Assembly: GCF_024347355.1 (NCBI RefSeq)
Contig: NZ_AP025465.1
Span: 186,001 to 250,000, forward strand
DNA length: 64,000 bases
Reading direction: 5' to 3'
From: Vibrio chagasii
Lineage (GTDB): Bacteria > Pseudomonadota > Gammaproteobacteria > Enterobacterales > Vibrionaceae
Position 1 is the stretch's first letter, and every line of letters starts with the position of its first letter. Shown piece after piece: positions 35,894 to 45,840 of the stretch. The position numbers were made by a program, and so were the translations under genes. The notes under the pieces were generated by a model. It was not told the origin of the DNA, ran no database searches, and saw only the letters and a program-made list of their open reading frames with translations.

Positions 35894-36920
35894 TGTAATG
35901 ATGGTTAATAAATTCTCAATTCCATTTATTCGCTTTGTGGAAAATGAGATTGATAACCAAAAGGTTAAGTACTTTTGTTATGGTAATATTCCGCCAAAGG
36001 ATATTTTAAGTCTAAGTAATTCTTTCTACTCTAAATCAATATTATTTAGGTATATTTCAATGTTATACTTTATGTGTAAGTCGGAAAGGATAGTTTTACA
36101 TGGATTGATTGATTTTAAAGTTGTGTTATTACTATTTTTCAACCCCTTTTTACTTAAAAAGTGTTACTGGTTAATGATGGGAGTTGATTTATATAGTTAT
36201 AAACTAGATAAATCTAAAAAACTCTATAAATTGAAAGAGTTTTTTAGAAGTAAAGTGATAAGAAATATAGGGTTTCTCGTAACATCAGTTGATGGTGATT
36301 ATGAGCTAGCAAAAAAATGGTATAAGACTATTGGTAAAAGATTGGATATGTATACCTTCCCTAATAGTGTATATACGCCTCTATCTACTAAAGATACCTC
36401 TACTAAAGATACCTCTACTAAGAAGAAAAAGAAAGTACTAATAGGAAACTCAGCTGATCCTACAAACAACCATATGGAGATCTTATCTTCATTAAAAGAC
36501 TTTGATATTGAAGGTATAGAGTTTTATATTCCTCTTTCTTATGGGGATAAAAGTTATGCGAAATATATAGAAAAAGAGGCTAAATTAATTCTTGGTGATA
36601 ATGTTATAATTTTGACTGATTTTCTAGATATTAATGAATATAATCTTATCCTTAGCGAAATTGATATTGCTATCTTCAATCATAAAAGGCAGCAAGCTTT
36701 AAGTGTGATAAGAACATTACTTGGTAATGGAGCTAAAGTATATATGAGAAGAGATGTTACTTCTTTTGATATGTTTAGTAAACTTGGAGTTAAAGTTTTT
36801 GATTTTAGTGATTTTAACTTAAATAAAGACTTTTACGAAAGGGAAAGTAATAAAGACATTATAACTAGCTTTTACTCACCAACTAAATTGAAGTTAAATT
36901 TAGAAGAGTTATTCTCATGA
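35880..36920 (+). CDS. dTDP-Fuc4NAc transferase-like glycosyltransferase (WecF/GT56)
   Basis: This 346-residue protein aligns by eye with E. coli WecF. The correspondences are the segments CYWLMMGVDLYSYKLDKS with FRSKVIRNIGFLVTSVDGDY, then VLIGNSADPTNNHMEILSS, FYIPLSYGDKSYAKYI, and IAIFNHKRQQALSVIRTLLG. WecF adds Fuc4NAc to the ManNAcA-GlcNAc lipid intermediate of enterobacterial common antigen. Here wecB, wecC, rmlA, rmlB and wecE are in the same operon, which agrees with that donor. An insertion of three TSTKD-like repeats (residues about 169-182) separates the two Rossmann halves. A WecG-type transferase is not seen in the window. Confidence 0.82.
   Translation: MLILNVMMVNKFSIPFIRFVENEIDNQKVKYFCYGNIPPKDILSLSNSFYSKSILFRYISMLYFMCKSERIVLHGLIDFKVVLLLFFNPFLLKKCYWLMMGVDLYSYKLDKSKKLYKLKEFFRSKVIRNIGFLVTSVDGDYELAKKWYKTIGKRLDMYTFPNSVYTPLSTKDTSTKDTSTKKKKKVLIGNSADPTNNHMEILSSLKDFDIEGIEFYIPLSYGDKSYAKYIEKEAKLILGDNVIILTDFLDINEYNLILSEIDIAIFNHKRQQALSVIRTLLGNGAKVYMRRDVTSFDMFSKLGVKVFDFSDFNLNKDFYERESNKDIITSFYSPTKLKLNLEELFS
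36384..36420 (+). repeat. In-frame 15-bp tandem repeat in the WecF-like gene
   Basis: Two perfect copies of TCTACTAAAGATACC and a partial third encode repeated STKDT-type residues. Fifteen bases is a whole number of codons, so copy-number change would lengthen or shorten the linker without a frameshift. Confidence 0.95.
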
Positions 36921-38116
36921 CTGTTTTTATCTTCTATTTATTTTCCATGATATTTTTTATTTTGGGTTTGTATAATATAATTGATAAGCGAAAGTCTTTA
37001 TTATGCTTTTTAATTTTAGTTGTGTTTCTTCCTATTGGTGGTGTTTTTAATAACTATTTCTTTAAATATTATATTTATTCATTTGAGTTTTATTATATAG
37101 GGCTTTTTCTTGCATTTTCCCTTTCTATTTTAAGCAGGCGCCGCCTTCAGAAATATTATATACTTTATGCGTTCTTTATATTTTCAATAATTTATTCAGT
37201 ATTGCTTAATGACTCCCCGTTAATATATAAATTTAAAGATTTAAAACCATTTTTTATTTTATTAACAGCTTCGATGTTTTATTTTTATTATAAAGATATC
37301 TTTTCATTGAGTAATTCGTTTCACTTAAGTTTAAACTTAGTAACTAATCTTTTACTTATAAAATATTGTTGTATTGTTGTGATATTGTATTTGTTTGGAT
37401 CTTCTTTTTTTTCAAATGATTTATATTATCAAATTAATAACTCCATACGTTATTCTGATGTTGGAATGCTTTTTATAAAGATGTTGTTTTTTTATTTATT
37501 GTTAAATAAGAGGCTAAATGTAAAGTTTGTTATTCTTCTCACTATGACTTTGCTTATCTCTGGAAATAGAACTGTCTTAATTGCATTACTATTATCTTTA
37601 GGGGTTTATTTTTTGTTTTATGCTAAACTGCACAAGAAATTAATTTTTGTTTTAATATTGCCATTAATAATTTTTCTTGTTGTATATATTTTTGAGAGTC
37701 GAGGAACATATTTAAACTTTGAGTACTTAAATTCATTTTTTATGAACCGTTTCTCCCCTTTCTTCATTGAATTATCACGATTTAGTGATTTTTCTTATAT
37801 ATTTGGCTTGGGGGTTGGTCATCCATTTTACATACCATGGTTTGAGTACAGAGGATTAGAGCCATATAATCACAGCCTTGATAATCTATATTTGACTATT
37901 TTTATTAAGCAAGGTATTTGTTCTGTTTTTACACTCTTTTTTATTTCATTTACAGCTTCAATAGTATGTGATAACAAAAAGTTTTTGTTTTTGACTTTAT
38001 GCTACATTTCTATTCTAGGGCTTACTAGCTCTATAATATATCAGTCAACATTTATATTTTTATTTATTTTTCTTATGACCTTAAGAAGAGATTTTAAACT
38101 ATTTGGTAAGCAGTGA
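36917..38116 (+). CDS. wzy: Polysaccharide polymerase Wzy (O-antigen ligase/polymerase-like membrane protein)
   Basis: This 399-residue protein has about 10-11 hydrophobic segments and is very AT-rich. A large periplasmic loop near residues 265-320 carries ESRGTYLNFEYLN and GLGVGHPFYIPW followed by YNHSLDNLYLTI. An Arg-rich segment and an H-x3-N-type pattern in this loop are common in Wzy proteins. It is the only polymerase candidate beside Wzx and the glycosyltransferases. Assignment rests on topology and context because Wzy sequences are poorly conserved. Overlaps of a few bases join it to both neighbours. Confidence 0.82.
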   Translation: MTVFIFYLFSMIFFILGLYNIIDKRKSLLCFLILVVFLPIGGVFNNYFFKYYIYSFEFYYIGLFLAFSLSILSRRRLQKYYILYAFFIFSIIYSVLLNDSPLIYKFKDLKPFFILLTASMFYFYYKDIFSLSNSFHLSLNLVTNLLLIKYCCIVVILYLFGSSFFSNDLYYQINNSIRYSDVGMLFIKMLFFYLLLNKRLNVKFVILLTMTLLISGNRTVLIALLLSLGVYFLFYAKLHKKLIFVLILPLIIFLVVYIFESRGTYLNFEYLNSFFMNRFSPFFIELSRFSDFSYIFGLGVGHPFYIPWFEYRGLEPYNHSLDNLYLTIFIKQGICSVFTLFFISFTASIVCDNKKFLFLTLCYISILGLTSSIIYQSTFIFLFIFLMTLRRDFKLFGKQ

Positions 38117-39300
38117 TGAAAGTATTACATGTTCTATATAATTATTACCCGGATTTAACCGGTTCAACGATTAGATCTGAAGGAATACTAAAGGGACAGG
38201 TACATAATAGTATTGATGTTGTTGCTGTAACTTCTCCTTTTCAAGAAGGATATTCGGTATCTGACTACGAGATACTAGATGGTATTAAAGTCTACAGGGC
38301 GAAAAATTCAATTGATAATAATTTAGAAATTAGTGAAAAAGAAAAGACCCTGTTTTCTAGGTTAAAGAAAGTATTTCTAATTTTTAAATTTTATTCATAT
38401 TTGAGGAATAAGGCTGAAGTTGAAGCCGTCGATGTTATTCATGCTCATAGTATGTTTTACTGTGCATTGCCGTCAATTCTAGTGGCTAGAAAGTTAAAAA
38501 TAAAAAGTATTTATGAATTTAGGTCTTTATGGGAAGAAAGATTTAAATCAAAAGGTGTTACTAATTTTATTATTTCAAAGTTGATTAAAGCAATCGAGAC
38601 GTTATCTTTAAAATTAGCAGATCAAGTTGTCACAATAAATCAATCTTTGCGGGATGATTTGGTTAGACGAGGTGTAAATCCGAATAAAATTTTTATTGTT
38701 CCAAATGCAGTTGAAAATGATATTTTGGAATTAGCGACAGGTGTAAGTGCCCCCAAAAAAGTTAAAAGATTTGGATACGTAGGAAATTTTAGCGAAATTG
38801 AAGGTTTGGAATTATTGATTTCAGCATTTGAAAAGGCATTTCCTATTTCAGATTTTCCTGATACAAGCTTAACATTCTTTGGGAAAGGACCAAGCTTAAA
38901 TAAACTAACTGAAATTGTTTCTAACTCTTCTGACAAACGTATTATGATTAAAGGAGCTTTTTCTCGAAAAGATCTCGTTAATATATACACCTCTCTTGAT
39001 TGTATTGTTATCGCACGTTTAAATTTGGATATTACTCAGAAAGTGACGCCACTTAAGCCTCTAGAAGCTATGGCATTCAAACGTTTAGTTATAGGGAGTG
39101 ATGTTGGGGGAGTAAAAGAAGTTATATCCGGTACCGATAACGCTCTATTTTTTGAAGCGGAAAATGTAAGTGATTTATCAGATAAATTACTTCAAGCTTA
39201 TCATGGTGATAATTCTAAGTTTATAAGTTCGGGTAATAATTTCGTATTGAAAAATAGATCCTGGAACAATATTGCTAATATCTACAAGAGTATATACTAA
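38116..39300 (+). CDS. Glycosyltransferase, GT4 family
   Basis: This 394-residue GT-B enzyme begins MKVLHVLYNYYPDLTGSTIR. It has IHAHSMFYCALPSILVARK in the acceptor half and FGYVGNFSEIEGLELLISAF with KVTPLKPLEAMAFKRLVIGS in the donor half. The ATG at 38116 overlaps the wzy stop (TGATG) and is preferred over the GTG at 38113. It probably adds one sugar of the repeat unit on the cytoplasmic side. Because no WecG homologue is seen, this enzyme is one candidate for ManNAcA transfer, but nothing in the sequence fixes the donor. Confidence 0.88.
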   Translation: MKVLHVLYNYYPDLTGSTIRSEGILKGQVHNSIDVVAVTSPFQEGYSVSDYEILDGIKVYRAKNSIDNNLEISEKEKTLFSRLKKVFLIFKFYSYLRNKAEVEAVDVIHAHSMFYCALPSILVARKLKIKSIYEFRSLWEERFKSKGVTNFIISKLIKAIETLSLKLADQVVTINQSLRDDLVRRGVNPNKIFIVPNAVENDILELATGVSAPKKVKRFGYVGNFSEIEGLELLISAFEKAFPISDFPDTSLTFFGKGPSLNKLTEIVSNSSDKRIMIKGAFSRKDLVNIYTSLDCIVIARLNLDITQKVTPLKPLEAMAFKRLVIGSDVGGVKEVISGTDNALFFEAENVSDLSDKLLQAYHGDNSKFISSGNNFVLKNRSWNNIANIYKSIY

Positions 39301-39782
39301 TGCAGAAGAAATGTGCTGTACTTTTTAGTTTTGGTGAAGGTGGCCATACTGCTCAGATGAACCGATTGGCTCCAAAAATAGTTGAGTCATTAAAAGAATT
39401 TGAAATAGTATCGTTATCAGATACTGCCATAATACCAGAATGGTCAGACTTTCATTATAAAACTTCAGAAGTGAGAGGAAAACATAGTCACTTCTCGATA
39501 TTTATAAATTCTGGTCCTATTTTAGTTGTTAAGTCTATCGTTAATATAAATATTAAGCACAATATTAAGTGTATGGTCACGACAGGACCCGGCATCGGAA
39601 TATTCTCTGCTGTAATATGTAAACTTTTTGGAGCAAAAGTTATTCATATTGAAACTTGGTCTAGATTTAATTCTCGTTCACTCACTGGTCGGTGTATGTA
39701 CTTAATTGCAGATGAGTTTTATATTCAGAATAAATCCCTTCACTCTCTTTATCCTAAAGCTATATACTCGGGTATTTTATGA
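39300..39782 (+). CDS. Alg14/PssD-like glycosyltransferase membrane subunit
   Basis: This 160-residue protein starts CAVLFSFGEGGHTAQMNRL, the family N-terminus. It contains VTTGPGIGIFSAVICKLFGA and KVIHIETWSRFNSRSLTG, which match Alg14/PssD/CpsF-type partners. These subunits anchor the catalytic Alg13/PssE-like subunit to the membrane and help bind acceptor lipid. It starts within the stop codon of the GT4 gene and overlaps the PssE-like gene by 4 bp, so the pair is made together. In known pairs the donor is often UDP-GlcA or UDP-Gal. Confidence 0.87.
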   Translation: MQKKCAVLFSFGEGGHTAQMNRLAPKIVESLKEFEIVSLSDTAIIPEWSDFHYKTSEVRGKHSHFSIFINSGPILVVKSIVNINIKHNIKCMVTTGPGIGIFSAVICKLFGAKVIHIETWSRFNSRSLTGRCMYLIADEFYIQNKSLHSLYPKAIYSGIL

Positions 39783-40240
39783 AGATACTAGTAACAGTAG
39801 GTACGACTGTATTTGATAGTTTAATTGAGCATGTTGATAGCCTCGCGGGAAGTGACAAAGAGAATGAGTATACATTTCAGGTTGCTTCTAGCAGAATAAA
39901 ATCTAAGAATGGTAGCTATGTTAGCTTTGTTGAAGATATAGAGAGTTATTACTTAAATGCAGATTTAATTATTACTCATGCTGGTGCAGGCACTATTTAT
40001 CGTTTGCTTGAGCTAAGAAAAAAAATCATTGTCGTTCCTAACCTTGAGCGTGTAGATAAGCACCAGAGTGATATTGCGAAATATATGGAAAAACATAAGC
40101 ATTTACTTGTATCTTGGGAGCTTGATAATCTTCTAAGCAAAATTAATGAAGCTAAATCATATGTTCCAGTTTATTACTCAAAAGTTCCTTTTTTTAAAGT
40201 AGATGAAATTGTCTTATCGATTAAGGATTCATTAAAATGA
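39779..40240 (+). CDS. Alg13/PssE-like glycosyltransferase catalytic subunit (GT28 C-terminal)
   Basis: This 153-residue protein begins [20 protein letters not shown] and has the UDP-sugar-binding segment [20 protein letters not shown] with [19 protein letters not shown]. This is the C-terminal half of a GT-B fold and needs the PssD-like subunit. Because ugd follows directly (4-bp overlap), UDP-GlcA is an attractive donor, as for rhizobial PssDE. This is an inference from gene order. Confidence 0.87.
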   Translation: MKILVTVGTTVFDSLIEHVDSLAGSDKENEYTFQVASSRIKSKNGSYVSFVEDIESYYLNADLIITHAGAGTIYRLLELRKKIIVVPNLERVDKHQSDIAKYMEKHKHLLVSWELDNLLSKINEAKSYVPVYYSKVPFFKVDEIVLSIKDSLK

Positions 40241-41403
40241 AATTAGCTGTTGCTGGCACTGGCTATGTTGGTTTATCAAATGCGATGCTGTTGGCCCAGC
40301 ATCATGACGTTGTCGCCGTCGATATTATCGAAGAAAAAGTAAAATTACTGAATAATAAAATGTCGCCAATTGTCGACGCAGAGATCGAAGGTTTTTTGGC
40401 AAACAAGCCATTAAACTTTACCGCAACTCTTGATAAAGAAATGGCGTATGCCGATGCGGAATTCGTTATTATCGCTACCCCAACGGACTACGATGTTGAA
40501 ACGAATTACTTTAATACATCTTCTGTTGAAGCCGTGATTAAAGACGTAATGGCGATCAATCCGAATGCGGTAATGGTGATCAAGTCTACTATCCCAGTGG
40601 GTTATACTGCGCGTATCAAAGAAGAACTAGGGTGTGAAAACCTAATGTTCTCGCCAGAGTTTTTGCGTGAAGGCAAAGCGCTCTACGATAACTTGCACCC
40701 ATCGCGTATTGTAGTGGGTGAGCGCTCTGAACGTGCTCGAGTATTTGCTAACCTGCTGTTAGAAGGCGCGGTAAAGAAAGATGTTGAAATCTTGTATACC
40801 GACTCGACGGAGGCGGAAGCGGTAAAACTGTTTTCCAATACTTACTTGGCTCTGCGTGTCGCTTATTTTAATGAGCTAGACACTTACGCAGAATCGCACG
40901 GCCTAGATACGCGCCAGATCATTGATGGTGTGTGCTTAGACCCACGTATCGGCTCACATTACAACAACCCTTCATTTGGTTACGGTGGTTACTGTTTACC
41001 GAAAGACACCAAACAATTGCGTGCCAACTACTCAGACGTACCGAATAACATCATTGGTGCGATTGTAGATTCGAATACCACACGTAAAGATTTTATCGCC
41101 GATTCAATCATCAAGCGTAACCCAACGCGCGTGGGTATCTACCGTTTAGTAATGAAATCTGGTTCGGACAATTTCCGAGCTTCGAGCATTCAAGGCATTA
41201 TGAAGCGCCTGAAAGCCAAAGGCATTGAAGTGGTGGTGTTTGAGCCAGAGCTGAAAGAAAAAGAGTTCTTCCGCTCATTGGTGCTAACGGATTTTGAGCA
41301 GTTCAAATCAAGCTGTGATGTGATCGTGTCTAACCGCATGGCGCAAGAGCTGACGGATGTACAAGACAAAGTGTACACACGCGATCTTTTCGGTTCAGAT
41401 TAA
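40237..41403 (+). CDS. ugd: UDP-glucose 6-dehydrogenase
   Basis: It oxidises UDP-glucose to UDP-glucuronate. The 388-residue enzyme has [58 protein letters not shown] and the catalytic Cys in [19 protein letters not shown]. Base composition returns to that of the flanks in this gene, so it marks the right edge of the variable core. UDP-glucose would come from GalU encoded 0.9 kb downstream. Confidence 0.96.
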   Translation: MKLAVAGTGYVGLSNAMLLAQHHDVVAVDIIEEKVKLLNNKMSPIVDAEIEGFLANKPLNFTATLDKEMAYADAEFVIIATPTDYDVETNYFNTSSVEAVIKDVMAINPNAVMVIKSTIPVGYTARIKEELGCENLMFSPEFLREGKALYDNLHPSRIVVGERSERARVFANLLLEGAVKKDVEILYTDSTEAEAVKLFSNTYLALRVAYFNELDTYAESHGLDTRQIIDGVCLDPRIGSHYNNPSFGYGGYCLPKDTKQLRANYSDVPNNIIGAIVDSNTTRKDFIADSIIKRNPTRVGIYRLVMKSGSDNFRASSIQGIMKRLKAKGIEVVVFEPELKEKEFFRSLVLTDFEQFKSSCDVIVSNRMAQELTDVQDKVYTRDLFGSD

Positions 41404-42079
<676 letters not shown>

Positions 42080-42275
42080 AACCACAGTAGAGCTTTTTAA
42101 AGCTCCAATATAGAAATTACTCCATTTCTATAGACTTCTTCTATACATACAGCATCTCTGATGTTGCTAGTGCCTCATTCTATTCCGGTTTGGGGCACTT
42201 TTGTTTGCCATTCAGTTGCGCAAACAAAAGCCATACCCGCTGTACCTTGATAATAAAAACGAGAAAGAAAAAATA

Positions 42276-43142
42276 ATGCTTAAACACTGCTTATTTCCTG
42301 CAGCGGGCTACGGCACGCGCTTTTTACCTGCAACAAAATCTATGCCTAAAGAAATGATGCCTATCGTTAATAAACCGCTGATTGAATACGGCGTTGATGA
42401 AGCCATTCAAGCGGGTATGACCAGCATGGCGGTGGTGACCGGCCGTGGTAAAAGCTCATTGATGGATCACTTTGATAAGAACTACGAGCTTGAGCACCAA
42501 ATTCAAGGCACCAATAAAGAGCCTTTGTTGGATGACATTCGTTCCTTGATCGACTCCGCTCAATTTACCTACATTCGCCAACGTGAAATGAAAGGGCTAG
42601 GGCATGCCATTTTAACGGGCAAAGAACTGGTGGGCGATAACCCGTTTGCTGTGGTGTTGGCCGACGACCTTTGCATTAATGAAGACCAAGGTGTGCTGGC
42701 ACAAATGGCGGCACTGTATCGCCAGTTCCGTTGCTCCATTGTTGCAGTCGAAGAGGTGCCAGAATCGGAAACCCACAAATACGGTGTGATTGCGGGTGAG
42801 CATTTGAGTGATGACTTGATTCGCATTACCGATATGGTCGAGAAACCAGAGCAAGGCACAGCGCCAAGCAACCTTGCCATTATTGGTCGTTATATTCTCA
42901 CGCCAGACATCTTCGATATTTTGGAAGAGACTCAGCCAGGCAAAGGCGGCGAGATTCAAATTACCGATGCGCTGCTAGAGCAAGCGAAAACAGGGTGTGT
43001 GATTGCTTACAAATTCAAAGGTAAGCGTTTCGACTGTGGCAGCGTCGATGGCTACATTGAAGCGACAAACTACTGTTACCAAAACGTCTACCTTAAAGGC
43101 AGCAAAGCGGAAATAGACCAAACGGCGACAGAAAAGAAATAG
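42276..43142 (+). CDS. galU: UTP-glucose-1-phosphate uridylyltransferase
   Basis: It makes UDP-glucose, the substrate of Ugd. The 288-residue product from ATG 42276 begins LKHCLFPAAGYGTRFLPATK with SMPKEMMPIVNKPLIEYGVD. It contains GLGHAILTGKELVGDNPFAV with LADDLC, and RFDCGSVDGYIEATNY. I prefer ATG 42276 (GAGAAAG upstream) to the frame start at 42201. It is separated from the epimerase pseudogene by 196 bp that may contain its own promoter. Confidence 0.95.
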   Translation: MLKHCLFPAAGYGTRFLPATKSMPKEMMPIVNKPLIEYGVDEAIQAGMTSMAVVTGRGKSSLMDHFDKNYELEHQIQGTNKEPLLDDIRSLIDSAQFTYIRQREMKGLGHAILTGKELVGDNPFAVVLADDLCINEDQGVLAQMAALYRQFRCSIVAVEEVPESETHKYGVIAGEHLSDDLIRITDMVEKPEQGTAPSNLAIIGRYILTPDIFDILEETQPGKGGEIQITDALLEQAKTGCVIAYKFKGKRFDCGSVDGYIEATNYCYQNVYLKGSKAEIDQTATEKK

Positions 43143-43315
43143 TACTTTAGGCTGGGTGAATCGTAGTATGAAAGGTTATTTCATCAATGAGGTTCACCAC
43201 CTTACTCTCCTTCCCCTATTCCAATGCCTTGTTGCTAATAGTTTAAAGAATGGCGTTAAATGGCAAGCTTTAAAGTCATGCGCCTTGCCATAATTCGCCA
43301 TTCGGCCATTCTTCA

Positions 43316-43368
43316 GCAATAAAGCAATAAAGCAATAAAGCAATAAAGCAATAAAGCAATAAAACAAT
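43316..43368. repeat. Octanucleotide tandem repeat GCAATAAA x6
   Basis: Six perfect copies of GCAATAAA (43316-43363) are followed by a degenerate ACAATAA. The tract ends about 23 bp upstream of the ATG of the first WecA-like gene, so it occupies the leader or promoter region. It is a strong slipped-strand candidate. Confidence 0.95.
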
Positions 43369-43390
43369 AACCAATTATAGGCTTACCCTG

Positions 43391-44491
43391 ATGTCACTGT
43401 TTGAGTACCTCATCGAACTCTCGATGTTCTTCTTTATCTCCCTTGCTGTGCTGTACTGCATGCGCAAAGTCGGCTATGCGATTGGCCTAACCGATAAACC
43501 CAATGCCAGAAAGCACCACGAAGGCGTAGTTCCCTTAGTCGGGGGCATCTCTTTGTGCATTACCTTGTTGTACTTTCTGTATGTGAACGCAGAACAGTTC
43601 AATAACCTAGAGATAGCTGCCACGTGTTTAACTGTACTAGTACTGGTTGGGGTGGCGGATGATCGCTTTGATATCAGCTTTAAGCTCAGAATGGGCGTAC
43701 AAGCGATGTTGGCGATGGTGATTATGCATTACACCGGGTTAACCCTTTCTCACGTTGGCGATGTATTCGGGTTTGGCGTGTTAGATTTCCCTGTGGTACT
43801 CGACAGCGTGATTACGGTGATCGCCGTAATTGCTGCAATTAATGCCTTTAATATGGTTGATGGTATTGATGGCCTGTTAGGTGGCTTGAGTATGGTGGTG
43901 TTTACTTCGTTAGGGGTGGTGTTCTTTGCTTATGAACTCGAGTTTTATGCCTTTTTTATGGCGGTCATGGTGGTCATGCTATTTCCTTTTGTTCTGTTCA
44001 ACTTAGGCTACTTTGGTAAGCTTCGTAAGGTGTTCATGGGCGATGCGGGCAGCATGATGATCGGCTTTATAGTGATTTGGGTGTTGATTGGTGGCACGCA
44101 GTCCGATGACGGGCACTATATTATTCGCCCAGTGACAGCCTTGTGGCTTATTGCAGTGCCTTTGATCGATATGATGGCGATCATGATACGTCGTATTCGT
44201 AAAGGGCACTCTCCATTTAAACCGGACCGTGAGCATTTCCACCACATTATGCAACGTATCGGCTTTACCCCTCGTGAGTCGTTAGTGGTGATCTGCTTAG
44301 TGCAATTGCTTTATTCAACCTTGGGGTTATTGGGAGAGTACTTCCAGGTGCCAGAATTCGTCATGTTCTACACCATTGTGGCATGTTTCTCATTCCACAC
44401 CTACGCAATGACACATTCGTTCAAGATGGCGAAGATTGTAAGAAAGTGGAAGAAGTTAGAAGAAAAACAATCAGAGGAAACAACAGTATAA
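43391..44491 (+). CDS. Undecaprenyl-phosphate sugar-1-phosphate transferase, WecA-like (copy 1)
   Basis: This 366-residue polytopic enzyme transfers GlcNAc-1-phosphate (or a related sugar phosphate) from a UDP-sugar to undecaprenyl phosphate. About 11 membrane helices are visible. Family motifs are LTDKPNARKHHEGVVPLVGG, VGVADDRFDISFKLRM, AFNMVDGIDGLLGGLS with the catalytic Asp residues, KVFMGDAGSMMIGF, and the UDP-sugar-binding HFHHIMQRIGF (preceded by KPDRE). It starts shortly after an octanucleotide repeat tract. A convergent paralogue follows. Confidence 0.93.
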   Translation: MSLFEYLIELSMFFFISLAVLYCMRKVGYAIGLTDKPNARKHHEGVVPLVGGISLCITLLYFLYVNAEQFNNLEIAATCLTVLVLVGVADDRFDISFKLRMGVQAMLAMVIMHYTGLTLSHVGDVFGFGVLDFPVVLDSVITVIAVIAAINAFNMVDGIDGLLGGLSMVVFTSLGVVFFAYELEFYAFFMAVMVVMLFPFVLFNLGYFGKLRKVFMGDAGSMMIGFIVIWVLIGGTQSDDGHYIIRPVTALWLIAVPLIDMMAIMIRRIRKGHSPFKPDREHFHHIMQRIGFTPRESLVVICLVQLLYSTLGLLGEYFQVPEFVMFYTIVACFSFHTYAMTHSFKMAKIVRKWKKLEEKQSEETTV

Positions 44492-44772
44492 GGTGATGGG
44501 TATGTAGAAATACCAGCATTTTGTGTATGTAGATGTGAAGGTTAGGCTTCATCTATCGCCTGCTTAATTCATCGTTATCTGTTGGTATTGCTTCGCTAAT
44601 TCTGCATTTAGGTTGCCATCATTCAGTTATCACAAGCAAAAGGGCCCAATCTCGATATGAGGTTGGGCCCTTTTTGTTTTTGGTGGTAAGCGCTTCAGTT
44701 TTTAAAGCTGGCTTATTGGCACGGCCTTGTTTAAATCACTTTTGAAGTCTTAGCCATCAATGCGCTGCTGAG
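44492..44772. other. Intergenic region between convergent wecA-like genes
   Basis: This 281-bp gap contains a strong bidirectional terminator at 44638-44676. Nothing else was recognised. Confidence 0.75.
44638..44676. terminator. Bidirectional terminator
   Basis: Arms AAAAGGGCCCAA (44638-44649) and TTGGGCCCTTTT (44663-44674) form a perfect 12-pair stem. It has T-rich ends on both strands and is placed between two convergent genes. Confidence 0.93.
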
Positions 44773-45840
44773 TTACTCATATACCTTCTCAGGAAGATTA
44801 CGCCAACTTCTAATCCAGCTTGTGATACGCCAAACATAGCTCATCGCAACGGTGTACGAAACGAAGCAAAGCATAAACAGGATGAACATGGTTGATTCAG
44901 ATATCCCCAAGAACTCACCGTAGATCCCGAAGCCGGCAAAGCCACTGGCGATCAAACAAATGATGGCCAGCGTCTGGCGTGATGTAAAACCGAGGCGCTG
45001 GAAAATGTGGTGTAAATGTTCTCTGTCGGGCTTGAATGGGGAATCGCCACGTCTTACTCGTCGAAACATGATTGCGGCCATGTCCATTAACGGAATAGCA
45101 ATCAGCCATAACGCCGTGATCGGTCGCATGAGCGCTTCAGAAGGATCTTGGCTGGCACCAAGCAGTAGCCAGATGACGGTAAAGCCAATCATCATGCTGC
45201 CAGCATCCCCCATGAACACTTTGCGTTCTCGGCCTAGAAGCCCGAGGTTCATCAAGATATAAGGGATAGTCGCGGCAATGAATACGGCGCACAAATACGC
45301 TAAGCCGTTTTGGCTATCGATTTTGAGTAAAATGGCGATACCAGCAAAGGTGACGATAGCGAGCCCACCTAATAGGCCGTCGATACCATCAACCATATTG
45401 AACGCGTTAATGGCTCCAATCACCGCAAGTATAGTGACGACCGGGCTTAAGAATCCTAAATGTAATTCACCTATGCCAAAAATATTACCAATGTTTTCTA
45501 GGCGAATATCGGCAAAGTGCATCATGCAAATGGAAAGAATTGCTTGAACGACAAGCCGAATTTTGAAGCTAATATCAAACTTATCATCGAGCGCGCCGAT
45601 AACGATAAGCACTGCGATAGAAGCTAAAAAAAGCTGGCTATGCGGTATCACATTGGGGTGGGTGAGTATGAACTGAGCTATCGACAAGCTTATTGAGATT
45701 CCGCCTACGAGTGGGATCGCTCCGTTATGCAGTTTTCGTTCGTTGGGTTTATCTACTAAGCCGACGGCTTTTGCTGCTTTTCGCATTACAAAGAGCGACG
45801 AAAAGGAAAAGAAGCCAACAAGTGATAGCTCTAATAACAT
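44773..45840 (-). CDS. Undecaprenyl-phosphate sugar-1-phosphate transferase, WecA-like (copy 2)
   Basis: This 355-residue paralogue of the gene at 43391 has the same motifs: LVDKPNERKLHNGAIPLVGG, IGALDDKFDISFKIRL, AFNMVDGIDGLLGGLA, KVFMGDAGSMMIGF and KPDREHLHHIFQRLGF. The two copies are convergent and visibly diverged outside the motifs. One may serve the Wzy polymer here and the other O-antigen initiation, or they may differ in UDP-sugar preference. Either could be called wecA; I leave the symbol empty. Confidence 0.93.
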   Translation of the reverse strand: MLLELSLVGFFSFSSLFVMRKAAKAVGLVDKPNERKLHNGAIPLVGGISISLSIAQFILTHPNVIPHSQLFLASIAVLIVIGALDDKFDISFKIRLVVQAILSICMMHFADIRLENIGNIFGIGELHLGFLSPVVTILAVIGAINAFNMVDGIDGLLGGLAIVTFAGIAILLKIDSQNGLAYLCAVFIAATIPYILMNLGLLGRERKVFMGDAGSMMIGFTVIWLLLGASQDPSEALMRPITALWLIAIPLMDMAAIMFRRVRRGDSPFKPDREHLHHIFQRLGFTSRQTLAIICLIASGFAGFGIYGEFLGISESTMFILFMLCFVSYTVAMSYVWRITSWIRSWRNLPEKVYE

